Assembly: GCA_016794425.1 (NCBI GenBank)
Contig: JAEUHR010000053.1
Span: 1 to 64,000 of the forward strand
Length of the DNA stretch: 64,000 bases
Source: Planctomycetota bacterium
Lineage (GTDB): Bacteria; Planctomycetota; UBA1135; UBA2386
Direction: 5' to 3'
The notes beneath the pieces are model-generated. The model worked only from the letters and a program-made list of their open reading frames with translations, searched no databases and was not told where the DNA came from. The number at the start of each line of letters is the position of its first letter. Within the stretch, counting starts at the first letter, position 1. Made by a program: the position numbers and the translations under genes. Of the stretch, positions 27,921-37,967 are shown in pieces.

Positions 27921-28979
27921 GTGCGTTTGGAGTTCCTTCCGCCTCGGTGTCCCAATCCAGGTTGCGATCGCCACCGGCAGCCAACGGCTGGATTCTATCG
28001 CAGGCACGGGAGCTACTTCCCGGCCTGCCGCCCGGAAGGGGTGCCGCGATTCGTTTGCAAGACATGCAAGCGTGGCTTCTCGCGACAGACCTTCCGGCAC
28101 GACCGCTACGACAAGCGCCCGCACGAGAACGCGGAGGTCTTCTTCCAGCTGGTCAGTGGAGTCGGAATGAGGCAGGTGGCCCGCGCGCGGCAGTTGAGCC
28201 CCAAGAGCGTCCAACGCAAGCTGCGGAAGTTGGCTCGCACGCTGTGGGCGCTGCACGACAACCTGACGCAGAAGCTCCCCGAGGGGCGGACTTGGCTGCT
28301 CGACGAGGAGGAGACGTTCGAAGCTGCTTCGATCCGTGCGTTGACCATGCCAGTCCTGATCGAACGTGAGACGTGGCTGGTCGTCGCGGCGGCAGTCGGC
28401 AGCATCCGTCGCCTCGCGCCGCCCGGCACTGCCCGACGCGCGCGCCAGGATGCGGAAGAAGCCGAGCATGGTCAGAGGCCCGACACCAGCAGCCAGGTGG
28501 TTCGGGCGGTCCTGCAGCGATTGCACGAGAAGGTGCCCACCGGGAGAATCGTGCTGCGGACCGACCAGAAGCCGAGCTACGGACCGATCGCTCGCGAGGT
28601 GTTCGGTGATCGTCTCATCCATGAAACGACCGCCGGAAGCCGAGCTCGGGACACGAGCAACCCGCTGTTCGCGATCAACACGACCATGGCCATGACGCGC
28701 GACAACTGCGGTCGGTTGCGACGTCGCTCGTGGCTGGTGAGCAAGTGCGGCACGTGGCTGCAAGACCACATGGGTCTGTTCACCGCCTACCGGAACTACG
28801 TGCGCCGGCGCTTCAACTACGACGAGGCGAGCATCTCAGCGGCCGTGCTGGTCGGGCTGCTGCCGCGGCGGCTGACCCGCGACGAGGCTCTCGCCTGGCG
28901 TCAAGACTGGGCGGAACGCAGCATCCACCCAATGAGCCGTTGTGGTGCGGAGTGCGTGGGGGATGCCATGGCCGCCTAG
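27921..28979 (+). CDS. IS1-like transposase with N-terminal zinc ribbon
   Basis: About 352 residues. The N-terminus is a treble-clef/zinc-ribbon DNA-binding region (CPNPGCD near 10, FVCKTCKRGF near 45), then a helix-turn-helix-like stretch (MRQVARARQLSPKSVQRKL), then a DDE-type nuclease fold: WLLDEEETFEA (first Asp), VLRTDQKPSYGPIAREVF (second Asp) and a C-terminal part with TRDNCGRLRRRSWLVSK, close to the 'N.NLR....R.....SKS' block of IS1 InsB. Start uncertain: GTG 27921 abuts AGGAGA, TTG 27927 sits at better distance from it, and GTG 27810 gives a longer form through the inverted repeat. The reading frame is intact, so the element may be active. Confidence 0.75.
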   Translation: MRLEFLPPRCPNPGCDRHRQPTAGFYRRHGSYFPACRPEGVPRFVCKTCKRGFSRQTFRHDRYDKRPHENAEVFFQLVSGVGMRQVARARQLSPKSVQRKLRKLARTLWALHDNLTQKLPEGRTWLLDEEETFEAASIRALTMPVLIERETWLVVAAAVGSIRRLAPPGTARRARQDAEEAEHGQRPDTSSQVVRAVLQRLHEKVPTGRIVLRTDQKPSYGPIAREVFGDRLIHETTAGSRARDTSNPLFAINTTMAMTRDNCGRLRRRSWLVSKCGTWLQDHMGLFTAYRNYVRRRFNYDEASISAAVLVGLLPRRLTRDEALAWRQDWAERSIHPMSRCGAECVGDAMAA

Positions 28980-29013
28980 GGCCGAGCTCGGGCCCCATCG
29001 GTTCCACTTCGGC

Positions 29014-29039
29014 CGGCGCACCCCATTCTCGCCGTCAGT
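29014..29039 (-). repeat. 26-base repeat copy D, right inverted repeat
   Basis: Right terminal repeat of the insertion sequence. Bases 29035-29037 are also the stop codon (TGA on the minus strand) of the kelch protein gene. Confidence 0.65.
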
Positions 29040-30411
29040 TGCCGATGAGGCTGCGCGCGCCGATGCTGGCGCCGCCGTTCGCGTTCGGCGCCAGCGCGTC
29101 CGGAATCAGGATCTGCGAGTAGATCGATGTGTTCACGAACGCGGTGACGTTCGGCAGTACCAGCGACGTGTTCACGACACCGCCGGTAGCGGTCTCGATG
29201 CCGACGAGGTCGGCCGAGACCAGCAGATCGCAGCCGGGCAGGCCGATGATGGCCAGGTCGAGTGGCAGCGGGATGCCGGCATAGCTGACTCGCGAGACGC
29301 CATGCACCGAGATCACCGCTGGTGTCGTCGCGGGCAGGTTCGACCACTCGATCGTGTAGGTCGTGTTGATGGCCGGCGGCACGGCGGCCGACGGCACGGC
29401 GATGCCGGTGGACGTCGGGCAGCCGGTGCCGAACGTGCCGAGCACGCCGGTCGTGGCACCGGTGAACTCCCAGGTCTCGTCGTTGAACACCGCGCCGACG
29501 CCGCCGTAGTTGACGAACTTGCGCCGCTGCGGGTCATAGCCGGCGTGCACTTCGGTCGCATCCTGGGTCCCCGTGTTGGCACCGCTGGCCACGACGTTCC
29601 ACGCGCCGCTCGCGTACTCCCACGTTTCGGTGCTGATGTCGGTGCCGTCGAAGCCGCCGTACATCACGAGGCGCTGGCGCGTCGTGTCGAACGCCGCCGC
29701 CGCGCGGTAGCGGGCGGTCGGCGACGTCACCGGCGTGCGCTCGGTCCAGGTGTTGCCGTCCCACTCCCACGTGTCGCCGAGCAGGCTGTTGGTGTCCGGA
29801 TCGAAGCCGCCGAACACGATGGTCACGCCCATGCTGGCGTCGTAGGCCATCACGAAGTCCTCCCGCGGCGGCGGCTGGGTCGCCGGCGCACGCTGCGTCC
29901 ACGTGACGCCGTCGAACTCCCACGTGTCGTCGAGCACCTGCGACACGCCGCGGCCGCCGAACAGCACCATGACGTTGCGCTGCGAGTCGAACGCGAGCCC
30001 GTGCCGGTAGCGCGCCTGCGGCGCGGTCGGAGTCGGCACCGCCACCCAGTTCGTGCCGGTCCACTCGATCGTGTCGTTGGCGAGCGCCGCGATCGTCGGC
30101 GAGCGACCGCCGAACGCGACCACGCGGTTGGTCGCCGTGTTGCGCACCATCTGGTGGCCCCAGCGCGGCAGCGACGTGGCCGGGTTCAGCTTGGTCCAGG
30201 TGCCGTTGTAGGCCCACGTCTCGCTGAGGATCACGGCCGGTGTCGGTTGGGCGCCGCCGTAGAGCAGCAGGCGGTTCGCCGTGCTGTCGAATGCCATCGC
30301 GGCACCGCGGCGGGTCGACGGGAACGTCGTCGGAGTGATCTCCTGCCAGGTCTGGCTGGCGAGGGACGCGGCGCTGGCGGCGAAGGCGATCGGGAGGAAC
30401 GTGCGTCGCAT
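29035..30411 (-). CDS. Secreted kelch-repeat protein
   Basis: 458 residues with a signal peptide (LPIAFAASAASLASQ). Residues 25-330 contain six kelch units, each with the R.G.....D....R...FGG ... DTWE.DG..W sequence pattern, folding as a beta-propeller. After about 335 the protein continues with a separate beta domain (GTGCPTSTG ... LPGCDLLVSADL ... LIPDALAPNANG) that resembles the C-terminal part of the secreted protein encoded at 53699. Probably exported and surface-exposed, with a binding role; there is no catalytic motif. ATG 30411 is chosen because the signal peptide begins there; the longer frame overlaps the divergent moaD-moaE gene. Confidence 0.85.
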   Translation of the reverse strand: MRRTFLPIAFAASAASLASQTWQEITPTTFPSTRRGAAMAFDSTANRLLLYGGAQPTPAVILSETWAYNGTWTKLNPATSLPRWGHQMVRNTATNRVVAFGGRSPTIAALANDTIEWTGTNWVAVPTPTAPQARYRHGLAFDSQRNVMVLFGGRGVSQVLDDTWEFDGVTWTQRAPATQPPPREDFVMAYDASMGVTIVFGGFDPDTNSLLGDTWEWDGNTWTERTPVTSPTARYRAAAAFDTTRQRLVMYGGFDGTDISTETWEYASGAWNVVASGANTGTQDATEVHAGYDPQRRKFVNYGGVGAVFNDETWEFTGATTGVLGTFGTGCPTSTGIAVPSAAVPPAINTTYTIEWSNLPATTPAVISVHGVSRVSYAGIPLPLDLAIIGLPGCDLLVSADLVGIETATGGVVNTSLVLPNVTAFVNTSIYSQILIPDALAPNANGGASIGARSLIGN

Positions 30412-30502
30412 GGTGGTAGGGCGATTCGAAGGGGACTGGGCTCGATCTGGGACAGTAAACCAGCGCTGGCCATCGTGCCCACGTGGTCTGCACAATGTAG
30501 TC

Positions 30503-31204
30503 ATGCCGACCCCGCCGGTTCGCGTCACTCTGCGCTGCTTCGCCGCGATCCGAGAGGCCCTTGGCGTCGAGTCCTTGCTCGTCGAGGTTCCGGGCGGCAC
30601 CACGATCGAGGGCCTGCGCCAAAAACTCGGCGCCGAGCGTCCGGCCCTGCTGCGGATCCCCGTGGCCTACGCCGTCAACCGTGATTACGCCCGTGCGGAG
30701 AGCGTGCTGCGCGACGGCGACGAGGTCGCCTTCATCCCGCCGATCAGCGGCGGTTCGGGCGCGCGCGACCTGTACCGCTTCGATCTGGTGCACGGTCCGA
30801 TCGATCCGCGCGCGCTCGAAGTCGAGTGCCGCACCGATGCCGACGGCGCGGTCGTGACGTTCCTCGGCACGACGCGCGACCACAACGACGGCGCCGCGGT
30901 CGTGCACCTCGAATACGAGGCCTACCCGGAGATGGCACAACGGATCCTCTGTGCCCTGTTCGAGGAGGCGATCAAGCGCTACCCGATCACGCGCGCGCGT
31001 GTCGTGCACCGGCTCGGCGTCGTGCCGATCGGCGAAGCCTCGGTCGCGATCGTCGTCGCGTCCCCGCACCGCGGACCGGCGTTCGACGCCTGCCGCTTCC
31101 TGATCGATCGCTTGAAGACCGAGGTGCCGATCTGGAAGCGCGAACGGCTGCGCGCGGCCGACGGTGAGCGCTGGATCGGCGATCTGCCGCGGCCCGGCGT
31201 TTGA
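30503..31204 (+). CDS. MoaD-MoaE fusion, molybdopterin synthase
   Basis: 233 residues. Residues 1-84 are MoaD, the ubiquitin-fold sulphur carrier, ending in the Gly-Gly pair at 83-84 (PPISGGSG). MoaE follows directly (90-233), with the TRDHNDG loop and the catalytic region KTEVPIWKRE. Together they convert cyclic pyranopterin monophosphate to molybdopterin. In separate proteins the MoaD Gly-Gly must be free to be thiocarboxylated, so this fusion should be cut after Gly 84, as described for mycobacterial MoaX. The reading frame shows no stop or start at the joint, so no internal translation start is obvious. No other moa genes are nearby. Confidence 0.9.
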   Translation: MPTPPVRVTLRCFAAIREALGVESLLVEVPGGTTIEGLRQKLGAERPALLRIPVAYAVNRDYARAESVLRDGDEVAFIPPISGGSGARDLYRFDLVHGPIDPRALEVECRTDADGAVVTFLGTTRDHNDGAAVVHLEYEAYPEMAQRILCALFEEAIKRYPITRARVVHRLGVVPIGEASVAIVVASPHRGPAFDACRFLIDRLKTEVPIWKRERLRAADGERWIGDLPRPGV

Positions 31205-31247
31205 CGCCGCGCGACGCCGCAGCGTGGTGCCGCCGCGGTCGGCGGGC

Positions 31248-31253
31248 TACAAC
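31248..31253 (+). promoter_or_regulatory. Candidate -10 box of the leucyl aminopeptidase gene
   Basis: TACAAC preceded by GGGC, 10 bases upstream of the ATG. If used, the message would be almost leaderless. Confidence 0.25.
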
Positions 31254-31262
31254 GAGCCCCGA

Positions 31263-32759
31263 ATGAAGATCCGCTCCGTGCCTCTCGCCGCGCACACGCG
31301 CGGTGCTCTCGTGCTGGTGTTCGCGACCGATGGCAGCGTGCCGGACGCCGGCCCGGGTCTGCGCGCCGCCTTGGCGGCCGCGCACGCCACCGGTGACCTC
31401 GCCACCGGCGTGCGCAAGGTCGGTCTGTTCCACCAGCCGGCGAAGGCGGGTCTGCGGCGGCTCGGCTGTGTCGGGCTCGGTGACGCGCAGAAACTCAGCA
31501 CCGAAGCGCTGCGGCGCGCCGCCGCGGTCGCACAGGCCGCCGCCGAGAAGGCCGGGGTCGACGACTTCGGGCTCGTGGTGCCGGCCGCCGCGCTGGGCCC
31601 CGTCGACGCCGAAGCCGCCGGCATGGCGATCGCGGAAGGGCTGGTGCTGGGTGCCTACGCCTACGAGCCGCCGCGGCAGCAGAAGCCGAAGCCGCGCCGG
31701 GGCCAGTCGTGCCGGATCGCGGTCGCCGGCTTCGGCAAGCGCGACGAGCGTGCCTTTGCCGACGGGCTCGAACTCGGCCGCATCGGCGCCGAGGCGACCG
31801 TGTTCGCGCGCGACCTCGAGAACCAGCCGTCGAACCTGTGCACGCCGACGGCGCTGGCGCAGGCGGCGCGCCGGCTCGCGGGCGGCCGGATCCGCGCCAA
31901 GGTGCTCGACAAGAAGGCGATGGAACGGCTCGGCATGGGCGCTCTGCTCGGCGTCGCGCGCGGCAGCGACGAACCGCCGCGCTTCCTGGTGCTCGAGTAT
32001 CGGGCCCGCGGTGCCCGCAAGACCGCCTGCGTGATCGGCAAGGGGCTGACGTTCGACACCGGCGGCATCAGCATCAAGCCGGCGTCGAAGATGGACGAGA
32101 TGCGCTACGACATGTGCGGCGCGGGCGCGGTGCTCGGCTTCTTCCACGCGCTCAAGCACGGCGGCCTCGGCGGCCACGAGCCCAGGCACCACCTCGTCGG
32201 TCTGGTGGCCGCGACCGAGAACATGCCCGGCCCCAACGCGCAGAAGCCCGGCGACGTCGTGCGGGCCATGGACGGGCACACGATCGAGGTGCTGAACACC
32301 GACGCCGAAGGGCGGCTCGTGCTCGCCGACGCGATCGCCTACGCCAAGCGCTTCCACGACCCGGCGGTGATGGTCGACCTGGCGACGCTGACCGGTGCGG
32401 TCGTGACCGCGCTCGGCCACGAGATGGCCGGCATCATGGGCAACGACCAGAAGACGATCGACGCGCTGATCGCCGCCGGCAAGGCGGCCGACGAACCGCT
32501 GTGGCAGCTGCCGCTGTGGGACTGCCACAAGGACCAGATGCGGAGCAAGTTCGCCGACCTCGCGAACATCAACAGTCCGGCGCACGGCAACGGTTCGACC
32601 GCGGGCGCCGCGTTCCTGTCGTTCTTCGCCGGCGACACGCCGTGGGCGCACCTGGACATTGCCGGCGCCGCGTACGGCGGTCTGGCGAAGGACTACTACA
32701 AGGGTGGCGCCGCCGGCACGGCCGTGCGCACGCTGCTGCACTGGGCCCGCACGTTGTGA
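31263..32759 (+). CDS. pepA: Leucyl aminopeptidase (M17)
   Basis: 498 residues. An N-terminal alpha/beta domain precedes the catalytic domain (from about 190). The two-zinc site is complete: GKGLTFDTGGISIKP (Lys and Asp ligands), MRYDMCGAGAV (Asp), and the signature NTDAEGRLVLADA (Asp and Glu). The enzyme removes N-terminal residues from peptides in the cytoplasm and is normally hexameric. The ATG is chosen because the protein then has the family's usual length. Followed at 15 bases by acetyl-CoA synthetase. Confidence 0.94.
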   Translation: MKIRSVPLAAHTRGALVLVFATDGSVPDAGPGLRAALAAAHATGDLATGVRKVGLFHQPAKAGLRRLGCVGLGDAQKLSTEALRRAAAVAQAAAEKAGVDDFGLVVPAAALGPVDAEAAGMAIAEGLVLGAYAYEPPRQQKPKPRRGQSCRIAVAGFGKRDERAFADGLELGRIGAEATVFARDLENQPSNLCTPTALAQAARRLAGGRIRAKVLDKKAMERLGMGALLGVARGSDEPPRFLVLEYRARGARKTACVIGKGLTFDTGGISIKPASKMDEMRYDMCGAGAVLGFFHALKHGGLGGHEPRHHLVGLVAATENMPGPNAQKPGDVVRAMDGHTIEVLNTDAEGRLVLADAIAYAKRFHDPAVMVDLATLTGAVVTALGHEMAGIMGNDQKTIDALIAAGKAADEPLWQLPLWDCHKDQMRSKFADLANINSPAHGNGSTAGAAFLSFFAGDTPWAHLDIAGAAYGGLAKDYYKGGAAGTAVRTLLHWARTL

Positions 32760-32774
32760 CCGCGAGGTGAGACC

Positions 32775-34714
<1,940 letters not shown>

Positions 34715-34718
<4 letters not shown>

Positions 34719-35284
34719 ATCCGCCCGCGGTGCCACCGCGCCCGATCGAGCTGCGGCTGCGGGAACTGAACCAGCTGTTCGATTCGTTCGATCCGGCGCC
34801 GTTCCACGAGAAGGACCTCGACCGCGACGCCGAGGAGTTCATCGTCAGCTGGGCGCGCGAGTACCCGCCGGACGCGCCGCTGCTGTTCCGGTTGCACCTG
34901 CCGGCTGACCAGCGTCGGTTCGAACCCGAGCAGACCGTGCGCAGCGCGGTGCAGAACTACTTCACCTACCGCTCGGAGCTGGCGCGGCTCGACGTGCGCC
35001 GCACGCTGCAGCAGGGGCGGTCGAGCCTGCTGGTGGGACTGTTGTTCCTGGCGGCCTGCATGGGGGCGCGGCAGCTGCTGCACCAGGTGTCGACGGCGGA
35101 GTGGGTGCGTGTCGTCGAGGAGGGCCTGCTGATCATCGGCTGGGTCGCGATGTGGCGGCCGGTCGAACTGCTGCTCTACGACTGGTGGCCGCTGCTGCGG
35201 CGCAAGCGCACGTTCGACAACCTGTCGCGCATGCAGGTCGAGGTGCGGTTCGACGACGACCTGGCGCGGCGGCCGGCGCCCTGA
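34715..35284 (+). CDS. Small membrane protein, function unknown
   Basis: 189 residues. Two membrane helices (about 107-122 and 136-160) follow a soluble N-terminal half with the motif LDRDAEEFIVSWAREYPPD and an acidic-basic region. I do not recognise the family. The GTG start is translationally coupled to acsA through a GTGA overlap, so it is probably produced with the synthetase, perhaps as a cytoplasm-facing membrane partner (speculative). Confidence 0.75.
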
Positions 35285-35311
35285 GGGCGCGCGGCCGCAC
35301 CGGCGGCGGGC

Positions 35312-36184
35312 TCAGAAGAAGGTGCTGGCACCGAACTGGAACACCAGTTCGCTCGAGTCGCCGACGTTGCGCGCCTCGTTGTTGTCGCCGAGCAGCAGGA
35401 AGTGCAGCGCCGCGAACCCTTCCCACGGCCCCATGCCGTCCGGCAGGAAGCCGAGCGCCGCCGACAGCTCGGCGCCGACCGAGAAGTAACCGAAGAAGTC
35501 GTCGTCGCCGCCGTTGAAGTCCTCGTAGTAGTCGCCGAGGCTGAGGCCGAGCTTGGTCGGCACCGACAGCAGCAGCGGGTCGTCGCCGAGTTTGCCGATC
35601 TCGAACGTCGGTTCGACGCCGAGTTCGAGGTAGGTGCCGACGTGGCCGTTGACGGCGACGTCGCGCTGGCCGTCGACTTCGATCGCCAGCAGGACCCAGG
35701 GCCGCAGGCCGCCGCTGACCGATTCGCCCATTTCCTCGCGGTCGTCGTAGTCGACGCGGAACACGAGTTCTTCGACCGGCGTGCCGCCCTTCGAGAACGA
35801 CGGCGTCGCGTTGGGCGTCTGGTAGGTCCAGTAGGCCGCCGACACGCCGAGCTTCTGGCCGAGCTTGCTGCTGATCTCGATGTAGAAGTCGCTCTCGTAC
35901 CAGATGCCGCCGGTGTCGTCGCCGGGGCCGTCCTGCAGGCTGTTCCACAGCCCGAAGCGCAGGTCCAGCGACTGCAGCGTGCCCTCACCCTGGGCCTGGT
36001 AGAGGTCGTAGCCGAGCTCGATGCGCGGCTGCACGATCACGCCCTGGTTCTCCTGCAGGATGCCGCGGAAGAAGTACTGCGACGTCACGTCGACGCCGAG
36101 TTCGCCGCTGACGACCTTCTGCGGCGGTTCCTGGGCCAGGACGACGGGGGAGAGCACGAGGCAGGCGGCGAGCGTTCGGCGCAT
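35312..36184 (-). CDS. TorF-family outer membrane beta-barrel protein
   Basis: 290 residues with a signal peptide (LAACLVLSPVVLAQ). The mature protein alternates polar and aromatic residues and has glycine-aromatic turns typical of an outer membrane barrel; DVTSQYFFRGILQENQG matches the 'vSNYvfRGiSQs' start of the TorF/Gcw_chp putative porin family. It ends in Phe-Phe, the C-terminal aromatic signal for BAM-dependent insertion. A TAGCCT box on this strand near 36248 could be its -10. The presence of a BAM-type porin agrees with the lipid A and Skp genes. Confidence 0.83.
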   Translation of the reverse strand: MRRTLAACLVLSPVVLAQEPPQKVVSGELGVDVTSQYFFRGILQENQGVIVQPRIELGYDLYQAQGEGTLQSLDLRFGLWNSLQDGPGDDTGGIWYESDFYIEISSKLGQKLGVSAAYWTYQTPNATPSFSKGGTPVEELVFRVDYDDREEMGESVSGGLRPWVLLAIEVDGQRDVAVNGHVGTYLELGVEPTFEIGKLGDDPLLLSVPTKLGLSLGDYYEDFNGGDDDFFGYFSVGAELSAALGFLPDGMGPWEGFAALHFLLLGDNNEARNVGDSSELVFQFGASTFF

Positions 36185-36297
36185 GGATGATCGGTGGGGG
36201 TGTGGCGCCCGGAGCGGGGCGTGCGCGCTGGCCGGAACCAGCGGATCCAGGCTACCGAACCCGACGTCGCGGCGACAGTTCGCGTCCGCGTTCTGCG

Positions 36298-37893
36298 TCA
36301 GCTGCGCCGCCAGTCGATCGGCCGGTCGTCGGTGTGGTAGTCGTTGCCGACCGACTTCAGCACGCGGAAGCGCGGCGCCTGGTCGTTGCCCTGCCGCGCG
36401 AAGTACAGGTGCAGCACGTTGTCGAAGCCGACCAGGTACGGCGACGGATCGAAGTCGCTGCCGCCGCCGTTGGTGCCCGGCGGCACCATGTCGACGAACA
36501 GCGGCGTGATGCCTTCGTAGCGCAGCATGTCGAGCATCGCCGCGATCAGGAACCGCTGTTCGACGATCAGCGGGAAGCGGTCCTGCAGCCGGAAAAGGTT
36601 GTCGAACGCCATGCGCGCGACGGGGCGCGGCTGGCCGCGGTCGTGGCCGCCCTGGCACAGGCGCATCAGGTCCCAGGTGAACTTGCCCGGCGCGATGAAC
36701 TCGGGGTGCAGGTAGACGACGCGGAAGTCCGGCGCGAAGCGGCCGTCGGGGCCGAGGCACACGTCGCGCAGCACCGGTTCGCGTTGGCAGATGCGCCGGA
36801 TCGCGTCGCGGTCCTCGCGCGTCGACACGAACAGCACGCGTTCGCCCTGCCGCAGGCCCGCGGCCAGGAAGCGCAGCGCCAGGAACGTCGCGCGCGTGCC
36901 CGGTTCGGCCAGCAGCACCGTCGACGACCGCAGCGCCGGCCCGGTGTCGCGCAGGAACGCCGCGTCGAGGTCTGGATGGCCGAGGTCGATCGCGTGGTCG
37001 CCGCGTGCCGGCACCGTGAACTGTGCCTGGTCGCGCGCCATCGACAGCTGCGCCGCGACCGACGGGTAGATGTGGATGCCGGGGCCACGCTCGTTGCGCG
37101 CGCCCAGGTAGACGTCGCGCGTGATGCCGCGGCCGGCGATCGAGAAGTGGTGCACGCCGCGGTAGTAGTACTGGTGCCGGGCCTTGCTGATCTCGATCGC
37201 GCGGGCCTTGAAGTCGGTCGCCTCTTCGCGGAACGACAGGTGGATCATCAGGTCGGTCGAGAACTCCTCGGCCGACGGCAGGCGCAAGTCGCGCGGGTGC
37301 GCCTCCTCCATGACGAAGATGCCGTGGATGCGGCTCTCGAGCAGCCGGCGCCGGACTTCCAGCAGCGCGGCGCGCTTCTCGAAGTACTCGAGGTCGGTCA
37401 GCAGCAGGCCGACGTTGTCGATCACGACCAGCTGCACCGGGTCGACCAGCCGGTGGTTCTCGATCTCGGCCAGGATCCACTCGATGTCGATCGTGGTGCC
37501 GCGCGCGCTCTTCTGCTGCATCGACGCCGGGCGGGCCTGCGTCGTCACCAGCTTGGTCGTGCCGTGCGGCGATTCGGCCAGCAGCACCTGCTTGCCGGGC
37601 ACCTCGCGCGGCTGCGTGGCGATGCGCGCCCCGGAGCGGAACCAGTCGAAGTCGGAGGCGAGCTTCTTGTGGATGCTCTCCGGCGTGTGCTCGACCGAGT
37701 AGTAGAGGAACGTCGCGCCGTCCGCGCCGTCGAGCCACGCGCGCACGATCAGCTCGAGCGCGAGCAGCGTCTTGCCGGTGCCGGGGCCGCCGGCCAGGCA
37801 GACGAACGCGGCGCCGTCGTCCGGGTAGCGGATGCCGCCGCCGAGGATTCCGTCGAGACCGTCGATGCCGGTCTTCAGCGTCGCGAAGCTCAC
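36298..37893 (-). CDS. KaiC/RecA-like ATPase with a degenerate second domain
   Basis: 531 residues and two KaiC-type RecA folds. The first domain has an intact Walker A (GGPGTGKTLLALEL, near 34), an EHTPES acidic motif and the Walker B strand VQLVVIDNVG. The second domain (about 300-500) keeps the fold pattern, but its phosphate loop is altered (LLAEPGTRATFLALRF) and probably cannot bind ATP in the usual way. KaiC-like proteins act as oligomeric switches or signal transducers. No kaiB or histidine kinase is beside it. A TAGCCT box lies on this strand at 37902-37907, just upstream of the ATG. Confidence 0.8.
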   Translation of the reverse strand: MSFATLKTGIDGLDGILGGGIRYPDDGAAFVCLAGGPGTGKTLLALELIVRAWLDGADGATFLYYSVEHTPESIHKKLASDFDWFRSGARIATQPREVPGKQVLLAESPHGTTKLVTTQARPASMQQKSARGTTIDIEWILAEIENHRLVDPVQLVVIDNVGLLLTDLEYFEKRAALLEVRRRLLESRIHGIFVMEEAHPRDLRLPSAEEFSTDLMIHLSFREEATDFKARAIEISKARHQYYYRGVHHFSIAGRGITRDVYLGARNERGPGIHIYPSVAAQLSMARDQAQFTVPARGDHAIDLGHPDLDAAFLRDTGPALRSSTVLLAEPGTRATFLALRFLAAGLRQGERVLFVSTREDRDAIRRICQREPVLRDVCLGPDGRFAPDFRVVYLHPEFIAPGKFTWDLMRLCQGGHDRGQPRPVARMAFDNLFRLQDRFPLIVEQRFLIAAMLDMLRYEGITPLFVDMVPPGTNGGGSDFDPSPYLVGFDNVLHLYFARQGNDQAPRFRVLKSVGNDYHTDDRPIDWRRS

Positions 37894-37967
37894 CGCGGCA
37901 GGCTACTGGCGTCGGCGCCGCGAGGCCACGATGGACCCGCGCCCGCGCGTTCGCCAAGATTCGCGCC

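Larger units (their letters stand above)
27797..29039 (+). mobile_element. Insertion sequence with 26-base terminal inverted repeats
   Basis: A 1243-base unit holding one transposase gene. The left end (27797-27822) starts ACTGACGGCATGCGTGGGG; the right end (29014-29039), read inward on the minus strand, starts ACTGACGGCGAGAATGGGG. Eighteen or so of the outer 26 bases agree. The size and one-gene content fit a simple insertion sequence. No target duplication is evident: the bases just outside are TGCACG on the left and TGCCGA on the right. Related single ends occur at 23939, 24268 and 25857. Confidence 0.65.

Noticed and set aside
27780..29060. Target-site duplication around the insertion sequence
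   Set aside because: The bases flanking the ends (TGCACG and TGCCGA) do not match convincingly.
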